A DNA stretch of 64,000 nt. It comes from RPQJ01 sp963754535. Its GTDB lineage: Bacteria > Pseudomonadota > Gammaproteobacteria > Steroidobacterales > Steroidobacteraceae. The translations under genes were made by a program, and so were the position numbers. Location of the stretch: contig CAVWGG010000011.1 in NCBI GenBank assembly GCA_963754535.1, positions 1 to 64,000 of the forward strand, read 5' to 3'. Shown here piece by piece: positions 50,180-59,017 of the stretch (positions are counted from its first letter, which is position 1; every line of letters begins with the position of its first letter). The notes beneath the pieces are model-generated. The model was not told where the DNA came from, made no database searches, and worked only from the letters and a program-made list of their open reading frames with translations.

Positions 50180-50180
50180 T
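50175..50180 (+). promoter_or_regulatory. Possible -10 element for lepA
   Basis: A perfect TATAAT overlaps the stop codon of the glutaredoxin-like gene, 66 bases before the lepA ATG. No -35 match at the right distance, so this may be chance. Confidence 0.3.
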
Positions 50181-50245
50181 CGCGGGTTTTGACGCGCCCG
50201 AACCCCCGGGCTGCGCCGGACGACCTGCCGATTACCTGGGCCCCG

Positions 50246-52042
50246 ATGAAACTGATCCGCAATTTTTCCATCATCGCGCACATCGACCACGGCAAGTCGA
50301 CGCTCGCCGACCGCTTCATCCAGATCTGCGGCGGCCTGCAGGACCGCGAGATGCAGGCGCAGGTCCTCGACTCGATGGACCTCGAGCGCGAGCGTGGCAT
50401 CACGATCAAGGCGCAGAGCGTCTCGCTGCGCTACAAGGCGCGCGACGGCGAAACCTACCAGCTGAACATGATCGACACGCCGGGGCACGTTGACTTCTCG
50501 TACGAAGTGTCACGTTCGCTCGCGGCCTGCGAAGGCGCGCTGCTCGTCGTGGACGCGGCGCAGGGCGTCGAGGCGCAGAGCGTCGCGAACTGTTACACGG
50601 CGCTCGAGCAGGGTCTCGAAGTCGTGCCGGTGCTGAACAAGATCGACCTGCCCTCGGCGGACCCGGCGAAGGTCATCAAGGAAATCGAAGAGATCATCGG
50701 CATCGAGGCCGAGGACGCCGTGCGCGTCAGCGCGAAGACCGGCGAGAACGTCGACGAACTGCTCGAGGAACTCGTGCGGCGCGTTCCGCCACCGAAGGGC
50801 GAGCCCGACGGTCCGCTGCAGGCGCTCATCATCGACTCGTGGTACGACAGCTACGTCGGCGTCGTGTCGCTCGTGCGCGTCGTGAACGGCTCGATCCGCA
50901 CCGGCCAGAAGATCAGGGTCTGGACCACCGGACGCGCACACCAGGTGGACAAGCTCGGACGGTTCACGCCGAAGTCGCTGGTGGCCGATGCGCTCTACAC
51001 GGGCGAGGTCGGCTTCGTCATCGCCGGCATCAAGGAAATCGACGGTGCGCCCGTCGGCGACACCATCACGCTCGACAACCGTCCATGCGGCGAGCCGCTG
51101 CCGGGCTTCAAGGCGATCAAGCCGCGGGTGTTCGCCGGCCTGTTCCCGGTGAGCAGCGACGACTACGAGGCCTTCCGCGATGCGCTGCAGAAGCTGAAGC
51201 TCAACGACTCCGCGCTGAACTACGAGCCCGAAGTCTCCACGGCGCTCGGTTTCGGCTTCCGCTGCGGGTTCCTCGGCCTGCTGCACATGGACATCGTGCA
51301 GGAGCGGCTCGAGCGCGAGTACGAACTTTCGCTCGTCACGAGCGCGCCGACCGTGGTCTATGAAGTGCTGACGACCGAAGGCGAGATCGTCAACGTCGAC
51401 AACCCGGCCAAGCTGCCGCCGGTCGAAAAGATCAAGGAACTGCGCGAGCCGATGATCGTCGCCAACATCCTGCTGCCGCCGGACTACGTCGGCCCGGTGA
51501 TGAAGCTGTGCCTCGACAAGCGCGGCGTGCAGAAAAAGCTGCTGTACCTCGGCAACCAGGTCTCGATGCAGTGGGAACTGCCGCTCGCCGAGGTCGTGCT
51601 CGACTTCTTCGACCGCCTGAAGAGCTGCAGCCGCGGCTACGCCTCGTTCGACTACGAGTTCGACCGCTTCCAGGCCGCGCCGCTGGTGCGGCTCGACATC
51701 CTGATCAACGAGGACAAGGTCGACGCGCTCTCGATCATCGCCCACCGGGACACGGCCTACCAGCGTGGCCGCGAGCTGGTCGACAAGATGCAGGAGCTGA
51801 TCCCGCGGCAGATGTTCGAGGTGGCCATCCAGGCGGCCATCGGTGCGCACGTCATCGCCCGCTCGACCGTCAAGGCGCTGCGGAAGAACGTCCTGGCGAA
51901 ATGCTATGGCGGCGACCTTTCCCGCAAGCGCAAGCTCCTCGAGAAGCAGAAAGAGGGCAAGAAGCGCATGAAGAACATCGGGCAGGTGGAAATCCCGCAG
52001 GAGGCATTCCTGGCCGTGCTGCAGGTGGGACGCAAGGAGTGA
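50246..52042 (+). CDS. lepA: Elongation factor 4 (LepA)
   Basis: Translational GTPase that acts on stalled or misassembled ribosomes; 598 residues (E. coli 599). G1 AHIDHGKST (11-19), G3 DTPGH near 77, G4 NKID near 131, and the LepA-specific C-terminal domain ending KCYGGDLSRKRKLLEKQKEG. The frame is open to 50189; the ATG at 50246 matches the family. It precedes lepB as usual. Confidence 0.97.
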   Translation: MKLIRNFSIIAHIDHGKSTLADRFIQICGGLQDREMQAQVLDSMDLERERGITIKAQSVSLRYKARDGETYQLNMIDTPGHVDFSYEVSRSLAACEGALLVVDAAQGVEAQSVANCYTALEQGLEVVPVLNKIDLPSADPAKVIKEIEEIIGIEAEDAVRVSAKTGENVDELLEELVRRVPPPKGEPDGPLQALIIDSWYDSYVGVVSLVRVVNGSIRTGQKIRVWTTGRAHQVDKLGRFTPKSLVADALYTGEVGFVIAGIKEIDGAPVGDTITLDNRPCGEPLPGFKAIKPRVFAGLFPVSSDDYEAFRDALQKLKLNDSALNYEPEVSTALGFGFRCGFLGLLHMDIVQERLEREYELSLVTSAPTVVYEVLTTEGEIVNVDNPAKLPPVEKIKELREPMIVANILLPPDYVGPVMKLCLDKRGVQKKLLYLGNQVSMQWELPLAEVVLDFFDRLKSCSRGYASFDYEFDRFQAAPLVRLDILINEDKVDALSIIAHRDTAYQRGRELVDKMQELIPRQMFEVAIQAAIGAHVIARSTVKALRKNVLAKCYGGDLSRKRKLLEKQKEGKKRMKNIGQVEIPQEAFLAVLQVGRKE

Positions 52043-52077
52043 TTTTCACTCCCGCTCGCACAATGTGATGCAAAGCA

Positions 52078-52106
52078 TTGATTCCGCGAGATAATTAACC
52101 AATACT
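52078..52106 (+). promoter_or_regulatory. Possible promoter for lepB
   Basis: TTGATT (52078-52083), 17-base spacer, AATACT (52101-52106), in the AT-rich 88-base gap between lepA and lepB. Eight of twelve consensus bases match. An alternative -10, GATAAT (52090-52095), lacks a good -35. Confidence 0.4.
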
Positions 52107-52130
52107 CCGCCCCGTTCCAAGAGGTGCCGC

Positions 52131-52916
52131 TTGGTCTTCGACTTTTCCTTTTTCCTGGTTCTTGCTGCGCTGGTCACCGGGCTGGTCTGGCTGGTCGACG
52201 CCCGCGTGTTCCGTCCGCGACGCCAGCGCAGGACGGGCAGCGCTGCCGGCGGCACCCCGGAACCGATCCTGGTCGAGTACGCGCGGTCGTTCTTCCCGAT
52301 CATCCTGCTGGTGCTGGTGATCCGGTCGTTCCTCTACGAGCCTTTCCGCATCCCGTCCGACTCGATGATGCCGACGCTGCTCGACGGCGACTTCATCTTC
52401 GTCAACAAGTTCACCTATGGACTGCGCCTGCCGGTGGTCAACACCGAGATCGTGCCGCTGGGTGAACCGGCGCGCGGTGACGTCGTCGTCTTCCGCCTGC
52501 CGTCCGATCCGGCGACCAACTACATCAAGCGGCTGGTCGGCATGCCGGGCGATCACGTAGTGGTGCGCGACAAGCGCGTCTGGATCAACGACGAGTTGCA
52601 GGACGTCACGCTCGACGGCTACTCCGAACCGTATGGCAGCACGCCGCGCGCGCAGATCGGCATCGAGCGCCTGGGCACGGTCGAGCACAGGACGCTCTAC
52701 ATCGACGAGCGTCCTTCGGTGGACTTCGACGACGTGGTGCCGGCGGGGCACTATTTCTTCATGGGCGACAACCGGGACAACAGCCGCGACAGCCGCTTCC
52801 CGGAAGTCGGCTATGTCCCGGCGGACAACGTGGTCGGCAGGGCCGTCCGTATCTGGCTGAACTGGAAGCTGCCGAGCGCGCCGTTGTGGGACCGCATCGG
52901 CAAGGCCATCCATTGA
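52131..52916 (+). CDS. lepB: Signal peptidase I
   Basis: Inner-membrane Ser/Lys protease that cuts signal peptides from secreted and outer-membrane proteins; 261 residues. Membrane helices lie near 4-22 and 52-68, the catalytic Ser78 in FRIPSDSMMPTL, the catalytic Lys133 in YIKRLVGMPGD, and GDNRDNSRDSRF near the C-terminus. TTG start with AAGAGGTG a few bases upstream. Confidence 0.95.
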   Translation: MVFDFSFFLVLAALVTGLVWLVDARVFRPRRQRRTGSAAGGTPEPILVEYARSFFPIILLVLVIRSFLYEPFRIPSDSMMPTLLDGDFIFVNKFTYGLRLPVVNTEIVPLGEPARGDVVVFRLPSDPATNYIKRLVGMPGDHVVVRDKRVWINDELQDVTLDGYSEPYGSTPRAQIGIERLGTVEHRTLYIDERPSVDFDDVVPAGHYFFMGDNRDNSRDSRFPEVGYVPADNVVGRAVRIWLNWKLPSAPLWDRIGKAIH

Positions 52917-52951
52917 ACTCGAAAGCCATTGCACGCAATAGAGGGAGACCC

Positions 52952-53320
52952 ATGATGAGGCAACGTGAACGCGGGATGACGTTTCTTGGCATCGTCATCA
53001 TCCTGCTGATCCTCGGTTCGGCGCTGTATGCCGGTATCCGGCTCGTCCCGGTGTACCTCGAATACACGAAGGTGGCGCGCGCGCTGGAGCAGGTCCGCGA
53101 CGAGCATGCTGCCATCGACACCAACCCGGCGCTGATCCGCCGTTCGCTCGAACGCCACTGGGACGTCGAGGACATCGGCCGCGTCGGCTGGAAAGAGATC
53201 GAGATCGACAAGACCGCCGAAGGCTACGACATGACCGCGTCCTACGAGGCCGAGGAACCGTTCGTCGCGAACGTGTACCTGCTGGTCAAGTTCGACAAGA
53301 CGGTCTCGATCCCACAGTGA
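52952..53320 (+). CDS. DUF4845 membrane protein
   Basis: A 122-residue protein with one N-terminal membrane helix (about 9-27) and a small soluble domain. The start, RERGMTFLGIVIILLILG, resembles a type IV prepilin leader (basic residues, Gly, then a hydrophobic helix) but lacks the usual Glu at +5. The family is commonly found between lepB and rnc; its function is unknown. Two adjacent ATGs (52952, 52955) follow GAGGGAG. Confidence 0.85.
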   Translation: MMRQRERGMTFLGIVIILLILGSALYAGIRLVPVYLEYTKVARALEQVRDEHAAIDTNPALIRRSLERHWDVEDIGRVGWKEIEIDKTAEGYDMTASYEAEEPFVANVYLLVKFDKTVSIPQ

Positions 53321-53329
53321 CGGCGGGCC

Positions 53330-54019
53330 TTGCTGAACGCCGATGAATGGTCCGCACGGCGGCTCGGGTATCGCTTCCGTGATCCCGGGCTGCTCGAGGC
53401 AGCGCTGACCCACCGCAGCGCCAGCCGCACGAATTACGAGCGCCTTGAATTCCTCGGTGATTCGGTCCTCAACTTCGCGATCGCCCTGCTGGCGTTCCGC
53501 ACGTTCCCGGATGCCCCGGAAGGCGACCTCAGCCGTTTTCGCGCCGCGCTCGTGAGCAGCCCGACGCTCGCAGCGATCGGCAGTGAGCTCGATCTTGGCG
53601 ACCAGCTGCGTCTCGGCAGCGGCGAACTGAAGTCGGGCGGGTTCCGCCGCGATTCCATCCTGGCGGACAGCCTCGAGGCGATCCTCGGCGCGATTTACCT
53701 CGACGGCGGCATCGAGGCCGCCCGCGACGTGGTGCATCGACTGCTCGGCGATCGCCTGCGCGAGCTGCCGTCGGCCGAGACGCTCAAGGATCCCAAGACG
53801 CGATTGCAGGAAGAACTGCAGTCGCGCGGCCTCGCGCTGCCGAAATACGCGCTCGAAGAAATCGGCGGCGAACCGCACGAACAGTGGTTCGTCGCGAGTT
53901 GCGAAACTGCCGACCTTGCGTTGCGGGCGACGGGCAAGGGCTCGAGCCGGCGCCGCGCCGAGCAGGAAGCTGCACAACGCGTGCTGGACGCCCTGGGCCG
54001 CGCGCAGGAGAAACCATGA
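53330..54019 (+). CDS. rnc: Ribonuclease III
   Basis: Double-strand-specific RNase for rRNA and mRNA processing; 229 residues. The catalytic signature NYERLEFLGDSVLNF (about 32-46), DSLEAILGAIYLDGG near 110 and a C-terminal double-stranded RNA-binding domain (about 155-226) are intact. It starts with TTG, 9 bases after the DUF4845 stop, and overlaps era by ATGA, as in E. coli rnc-era. Confidence 0.96.
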   Translation: MLNADEWSARRLGYRFRDPGLLEAALTHRSASRTNYERLEFLGDSVLNFAIALLAFRTFPDAPEGDLSRFRAALVSSPTLAAIGSELDLGDQLRLGSGELKSGGFRRDSILADSLEAILGAIYLDGGIEAARDVVHRLLGDRLRELPSAETLKDPKTRLQEELQSRGLALPKYALEEIGGEPHEQWFVASCETADLALRATGKGSSRRRAEQEAAQRVLDALGRAQEKP

Positions 54020-54951
54020 CAGACGAATCGATCCTTCCGCAGGCCGCCGACGAACCGGCGATCCGCTGCGGCTTTGCGGCGCTCGCGGGCCGCCCGAACG
54101 TCGGCAAGTCCACGCTGCTGAACGCGCTGATCGGGCAGAAGGTCAGCATCGTGAGCCCGAAGCCGCAGACTACGCGCACGCGCATCCACGGCGTGCTGAA
54201 CAAGCCCGGGATGCAGATCGCGTTCGTCGACCTGCCCGGCATCCATACCAGGCAGACGCGCGCGATGAACCGGTACATGAACCGCACCGCGATCTCGTCG
54301 CTGTCGGACGTGGACGTGAACCTGTTCGTGGTCGAGGCGCTGCGCTGGACTGAGGAAGACGAGCGCGTGCTCGACGAGCTCAAGCAGGTGGGCCTGCCGA
54401 TCGTGCTGCTGATCAACAAGGTCGACCGCGCGCACCCGAAGGAGAGGCTGCTGCCTTTCATCCAGGACCTGACGCAGAAGGCCGAATTCGCCGAAGTGGT
54501 GCCGATCTCGGCCACGCGCAAGACGACGCTCGAGCGACTGCCGGAGGTCATCGCGAAATACCTTCCCGAGCAGTCGCGTATCTTCCCGGAAGAGCAGATT
54601 ACGGATTCGCCCGACCATTTCATGGCCGCGGAGCTCATCCGCGAAAAGCTGATGCTGCGACTGCAGGAAGAACTGCCGTACGGCCTCGTCGTCGAGATCG
54701 AGGGCATCGGCCCGTCCGAGGACGAGCCCGGCAAGCTCGTGGTGCAGGCCGTGATCTGGGTCGAGCGCGCGGGCCAGAAGGCCATCGTCATCGGCAAGGG
54801 CGGTTCGCTGCTGAAGGAAATCGGCCGCCAGTCGCGGCTCGACCTGAACCGTCATTTCAACCAGCCCGTGCACCTCGAACTCTGGGTCAAGGTCAAGGAG
54901 GGCTGGTCGGACGACGAAAACGCGATGCGCAAGTTCGGGTACGAATCATGA
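54016..54951 (+). CDS. era: GTPase Era
   Basis: GTPase for 30S maturation that binds the 3' end of 16S rRNA; 311 residues. G1 GRPNVGKS (25-32), PQTTRTRIHG switch I, G3 DLPGIH, G4 NKVD and a C-terminal KH domain with VIGKGGSLLKEIG. It overlaps rnc and recO by ATGA on both sides. Confidence 0.97.
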   Translation: MTDESILPQAADEPAIRCGFAALAGRPNVGKSTLLNALIGQKVSIVSPKPQTTRTRIHGVLNKPGMQIAFVDLPGIHTRQTRAMNRYMNRTAISSLSDVDVNLFVVEALRWTEEDERVLDELKQVGLPIVLLINKVDRAHPKERLLPFIQDLTQKAEFAEVVPISATRKTTLERLPEVIAKYLPEQSRIFPEEQITDSPDHFMAAELIREKLMLRLQEELPYGLVVEIEGIGPSEDEPGKLVVQAVIWVERAGQKAIVIGKGGSLLKEIGRQSRLDLNRHFNQPVHLELWVKVKEGWSDDENAMRKFGYES

Positions 54952-55697
54952 GTGGAGCCCGGCGGGTCAACCTGGAACCCGCCTTCCTGCTGCACCATTA
55001 CCCGTGGCGTGACACGAGCCGCATCCTCGAGTTGATGACGCGCACGCACGGCCGCGTGTCCGTGTTCTCGCGCGCCTCGCGGCAGTCGGGCTCCACGGCG
55101 ACGGGCGGCGCATTGCAGCCGTTCACGGAATCGCTGGTTTCCTGGAGTGGCCGCGGTGAAGCCGGGCACCTGAACTCGGCCGAACGCGTTCGCCCGCCCG
55201 CGACCCTGGCCGGCGATCGGCTGATGAGCGGGTTCTACGCCAACGAGCTGTTGCTCAAGCTGTTGCAGCGGAACGATCCGCATCCGGCCCTGTTCGACGC
55301 CTACGCGCTCCTGGTCGAGCGCCTCTACGCAGCCGACCACGATCCTGGCCGGGCGCTGCGCCTGTTCGAGAAGCGGTTGCTCGACGAACTCGGCTGGGGC
55401 CTCAATCTCGAACACGAGGCGGCGAGCGGCGAGCCGCTCGAGCCCGCCCGCAGCTACCGCTACGGCATCGAGGGCGGCGCGGAGCCGATCGATGGAGTGG
55501 CGGAGGGAACCCTGATATTTTGCGGCGCGTCGCTGCTCTCGCTCGCGCGCGAAGAGCTCAACGACCCGCGCAGCCTCGCGGACGCGCGACGGTTGCTGCG
55601 TGCGGCGCTCGACCGGCTGCTCGACGGCCGGCCGTTGCGGACACGTGAAGTGGCACTCGAAATGCGCGCGCATGCAGGCAAGGCGGACGGAGGTTGA
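54948..55697 (+). CDS. recO: DNA repair protein RecO
   Basis: Recombination mediator that loads RecA with RecR; 249 residues. The N-terminal OB fold starts at LEPAFLLHHYPWRDTSRILE (about 8-27), GRVSVFSR follows, then the helical domain (about 85-245). The zinc-binding cysteines of some RecO proteins are absent, as in other gammaproteobacteria. Order era-recO-pdxJ-acpS matches E. coli. Confidence 0.94.
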   Translation: MSGARRVNLEPAFLLHHYPWRDTSRILELMTRTHGRVSVFSRASRQSGSTATGGALQPFTESLVSWSGRGEAGHLNSAERVRPPATLAGDRLMSGFYANELLLKLLQRNDPHPALFDAYALLVERLYAADHDPGRALRLFEKRLLDELGWGLNLEHEAASGEPLEPARSYRYGIEGGAEPIDGVAEGTLIFCGASLLSLAREELNDPRSLADARRLLRAALDRLLDGRPLRTREVALEMRAHAGKADGG

Positions 55698-55701
55698 TCC
55701 T

Positions 55702-56460
55702 TTGCAACTGACCCACCCCATCAAGCTCGGTGTCAACATCGACCACGTCGCGACGCTGCGGCAGGCGCGCCGCGCGTCGTACCCCGATCCGTTGCATGCG
55801 GCGCTCGTGGCCGAGCAGTCCGGCGCGGACAGCATCACGCTGCACCTGCGCGAGGACCGTCGCCACATCCAGGATCACGACGTGCACCGCTTCCGGTCCA
55901 CGCTGCAGACGCGCATGAACCTGGAGATGGCGGCGACCGACGAAATGATCGCCATTGCGTGCCAGGTGCGCCCGCAGGACGTGTGCCTGGTGCCCGAGAA
56001 GCGCACCGAAGTCACGACCGAGGGCGGCCTCGACGTGGCGGGGCAGAAGGCGCGGCTCAAGGAATGCTGTGCCGCGCTGCGTGAGCGCGGCATCCGTGTC
56101 TCGATGTTCATCGACCCGGACCCGGAGCAGATCGAGGCCTCGCTCGAGATCGGCGCGCCGGTCGTCGAACTGCACACGGGTGCGTACGCGGAAGCGACCG
56201 GCGAGCGCCAGGCGACGGAACTGATGCGGCTGGTCCACGGCGCTCGACACGGCGCGCAGATCGGACTGACGGTGCATGCGGGGCACGGCTTGCACTACCA
56301 CAACGTGCAGCCGGTCGCTGCGGTCGCCGAGATCGTCGAGTTGAACATCGGTCACGCGATCATCGCGCGCGCCGTGTTCGATGGGCTCGCCCCAGCGGTG
56401 CGCGAAATGCGGCGCCTCATGGTCGAGGCCCGTCGCGGCCTGCCGACGAGCGTACCCTGA
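55702..56460 (+). CDS. pdxJ: Pyridoxine 5'-phosphate synthase
   Basis: Last ring-closing step of the DXP-dependent vitamin B6 pathway; 252 residues. The family motifs LGVNIDHVATLRQAR (about 8-22), HLREDRRHI near 51, ECLVPE-like DVCLVPEKR near 95 and HAGHGLHYHNV near 195 are visible. The start is TTG 55702, 8 bases after GGAGG (55689-55693). Confidence 0.95.
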   Translation: MQLTHPIKLGVNIDHVATLRQARRASYPDPLHAALVAEQSGADSITLHLREDRRHIQDHDVHRFRSTLQTRMNLEMAATDEMIAIACQVRPQDVCLVPEKRTEVTTEGGLDVAGQKARLKECCAALRERGIRVSMFIDPDPEQIEASLEIGAPVVELHTGAYAEATGERQATELMRLVHGARHGAQIGLTVHAGHGLHYHNVQPVAAVAEIVELNIGHAIIARAVFDGLAPAVREMRRLMVEARRGLPTSVP

Positions 56461-56470
56461 GCACCTGCCC

Positions 56471-56866
56471 ATGATCTTCGGCATCGGCACCGACGTCGTG
56501 CAGCTCGCGCGCGTCGAAGAAGTCTACGCACGGCACGGTGAGAACTTCGTGCGCCGGTTGCTGCTGCCGGAGGAAGAAGCCGGGTTTCGCACCTACAAGC
56601 GCCCGGTGCGCTTCCTGGCGATGCGGTTCGCCGCCAAGGAAGCCATCGTCAAGGCGCTGGGCACCGGCTTTGCGCATGGCATCTGGATTCGCGACGTCGG
56701 CATCGCGCCGAACGCATGGGGCCGGCCCGAGGTGATCTGGTCCGAGCGCGGGCGCGCAGTGCGCGACCAGCTCGGTGCCGGCGAAGGACACGTCACGCTC
56801 ACGGACGAGGCGGGTCTCGTGGTGGCCGTCGCCGTGCTGATGAAGCGTGTGGAGCAATCGCAATGA
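56471..56866 (+). CDS. acpS: Holo-[acyl-carrier-protein] synthase
   Basis: Transfers phosphopantetheine to ACP; 131 residues. FGIGTDVVQLARVEE (3-17) holds the metal-binding Asp, and MRFAAKEAIVKALG near 52-66 holds the catalytic Glu-Lys motif. The frame is open upstream; the ATG at 56471 gives the family start. It overlaps the exonuclease gene by ATGA. Confidence 0.95.
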   Translation: MIFGIGTDVVQLARVEEVYARHGENFVRRLLLPEEEAGFRTYKRPVRFLAMRFAAKEAIVKALGTGFAHGIWIRDVGIAPNAWGRPEVIWSERGRAVRDQLGAGEGHVTLTDEAGLVVAVAVLMKRVEQSQ

Positions 56867-57654
56867 GTGTCGTCAATAACGTCTTCGCGTTCGACATCGA
56901 GACGGTCCCCGACGTCGAGTTCGGCCGCCGGCTCCACGGGCTCGAGACCCTGACCGACAAGCAGGTCGGTTACGTGATGCACACGCGCCAGCGGGAGCAG
57001 ACCGGCAACGAATTCCTGTCGCTCGAGCAGCAGCGCATCGTCGCCATCTCGATCGCCATGCGGTCGCGCGACGGTTTCAAGGTCTGGAGCCTCGGCGAGC
57101 CCGACTCGTCCGAGGAGGAACTGGTGCGCCGCTTCTTCGACGGCATCGAGCGCCTCGCGCCGACTCTCGTCAGCTGGAACGGCGCCGGGTTCGACCTGCC
57201 GGTGCTGCACTACCGCGCGCTGCGCCACAAGGTACAGGCCCACCGCTACTGGGAAATGGGCGACATGGATCAGTCGTACAAGTGGAACAACTACATCAGC
57301 CGCTTTCACTGGCGGCACGTCGACCTCATGGACGTGCTCGCGGGCTTCCAGGGCCGCGGTCGCGTCGGCCTCGACAAGATGTCGCAGCTGCTCGGCTTCC
57401 CCGGCAAGCTCGGCATGACGGGCGAGGGTGTGTGGGACGCGCACCTCGAAGGCCGCAGTGAAGACATCCGCAACTACTGCGAGACCGACGTCGTCAACAC
57501 GTACCTGATTTACCTGCGCTTCGAGCTGATGCGCGGCCGCCTCACGCACGAAGAGCACGAGCGCGAGGTCGAACTCGTCCGCAGTGGGCTGTTGGCGACG
57601 GAGAAGCCGCACCTGCGGGAATACGTCGACGCGTGGGCCAGGTGCGGGAGCTGA
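56863..57654 (+). CDS. Predicted 3'-5' exonuclease, PolB-like family
   Basis: A 263-residue protein of the predicted 3'-5' exonuclease family related to the exonuclease domain of DNA polymerase B. Exo I motif AFDIETVPD (D10, E12), exo II in LVSWNGAGFDLPVLHYRAL near 101-119, and exo III in RNYCETDVVNTYLIYLRF near 205-222 keep all expected acidic residues. No polymerase domain is attached. It lies between acpS and rlmD. Substrate unknown. Confidence 0.88.
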   Translation: MSVVNNVFAFDIETVPDVEFGRRLHGLETLTDKQVGYVMHTRQREQTGNEFLSLEQQRIVAISIAMRSRDGFKVWSLGEPDSSEEELVRRFFDGIERLAPTLVSWNGAGFDLPVLHYRALRHKVQAHRYWEMGDMDQSYKWNNYISRFHWRHVDLMDVLAGFQGRGRVGLDKMSQLLGFPGKLGMTGEGVWDAHLEGRSEDIRNYCETDVVNTYLIYLRFELMRGRLTHEEHEREVELVRSGLLATEKPHLREYVDAWARCGS

Positions 57655-57661
57655 CCAACCC

Positions 57662-58978
57662 ATGAAGCGGCTGCAGATGGCGCCCGAAGAGGCTGACATC
57701 GTCGACCTCACCCACGACGCGGCAGGCGTCGCGCGCATCGATGGCAAGACCGTCTTCGTGGCCGATGCACTGCCAGGCGAACGGGTGCTGCTGCGGCGAA
57801 CGCATCGCCAGCGCAAGCTCGACTACGCCGTCACCGAGCAGGTGCTGCGCGCCAGTCCGGACCGTGTGCAGCCGAAGTGTCCGCACTTCGGCCTCTGCGG
57901 GGGTTGCGCGTTGCAGCACCTCGCGCCCGTCGCGCAACTCGCGTTCAAGCAATCGCAGCTGATCGAGAACCTGTCGCGGCTGGGCGCGGTCCACGCAGAG
58001 CGCCTGCTCGAGCCGCTCCATGGTCCGGTCTGGAATTACCGCAGGCGCGCGCGCCTCGGCATCAAGCTCGTGCCGCGCAAGGGCAAGGTGCTGGTCGGCT
58101 TTCGCGAGCGGTCATCGCCCTACGTGGCGGACCTGCACGAATGCCACGTGCTTGTCGAGCCGGTCGGTGCATTGATCACGCCGCTCGGGCAGATGGTCGA
58201 GGGCCTGACGATCGCGAGCCGCCTGCCGCAGGCCGAAGTCGCGGTGTCGGACGACGTGGTGGCGCTGGTGCTGCGTGTGCTCGATCCGCCCGCGCCGGCC
58301 GATCTCGAACGAATGGCGGCGTTCGAGCGCGAGCACTCCGTCCGCATCTACCTGCAGCCGGGTGGCCCGGACACCATCGCGCCACTCGATCCGGCGCATC
58401 CGCCGGCGTCGCTCAGATATCGGCTGCCCGAGCACGACGTCACGATCGACTTCGAGCCGACCGATTTCGTGCAGGTCAACGGCCCGCTTAACCTGGCGAT
58501 GATTTCACGCGCGCTCGAGGTGCTGGAGCCGCAAGCGGGCGAAACGGTCCTCGACCTGTTCTGCGGCCTCGGCAATTTTTCGCTGCCGCTGGCCCGGCGC
58601 ACGGGCCACGTCGTGGCCGTCGAAGGCGACGAAGGGCTGGTAAAGCGGGCGCGCGCCAACGCCGCGCGCAATGGCATCGCGAACGTCGAGTTCCACGTGG
58701 CCGACCTGTTCAAGGACGTGGCGGGCCTGCCGTGGGCGCGGCGGCCTTATGACCGCGTGCTCCTCGATCCGCCGCGGGCCGGGGCCCGGGAAATCCTGGC
58801 CGTAGTCGCCGCGAGCGGCGCCAGGCGCGTCGTGTATATTTCCTGCCATTCGGGCAGCCTCGCGCGTGACGCGGGCCTGCTCGTCCGGGAGCATGGCTTC
58901 CGGCTGACCGCGGCGGGTGTGATGGACATGTTTCCGCACACGACGCACGTCGAGGCCATGGCGGTGTTCGACCGATGA
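57662..58978 (+). CDS. rlmD: 23S rRNA (uracil(1939)-C(5))-methyltransferase
   Basis: SAM-dependent methyltransferase making m5U1939; 438 residues. An N-terminal TRAM domain (about 8-65), Fe-S cysteines in CPHFGLCGGC (C73, C79, C82) and a fourth in LHECHV, the SAM motif LDLFCGLGNFSLPLA near 297, DPPRAGA near 370, and the catalytic Cys near 395 in YISCHSGSLARD. The residue after the catalytic Cys is His, where E. coli has Asn. Confidence 0.94.
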   Translation: MKRLQMAPEEADIVDLTHDAAGVARIDGKTVFVADALPGERVLLRRTHRQRKLDYAVTEQVLRASPDRVQPKCPHFGLCGGCALQHLAPVAQLAFKQSQLIENLSRLGAVHAERLLEPLHGPVWNYRRRARLGIKLVPRKGKVLVGFRERSSPYVADLHECHVLVEPVGALITPLGQMVEGLTIASRLPQAEVAVSDDVVALVLRVLDPPAPADLERMAAFEREHSVRIYLQPGGPDTIAPLDPAHPPASLRYRLPEHDVTIDFEPTDFVQVNGPLNLAMISRALEVLEPQAGETVLDLFCGLGNFSLPLARRTGHVVAVEGDEGLVKRARANAARNGIANVEFHVADLFKDVAGLPWARRPYDRVLLDPPRAGAREILAVVAASGARRVVYISCHSGSLARDAGLLVREHGFRLTAAGVMDMFPHTTHVEAMAVFDR

Positions 58979-59017
58979 GGAACGCATGACGGACGACAGT
59001 GCAACCGGGGTGACGCG

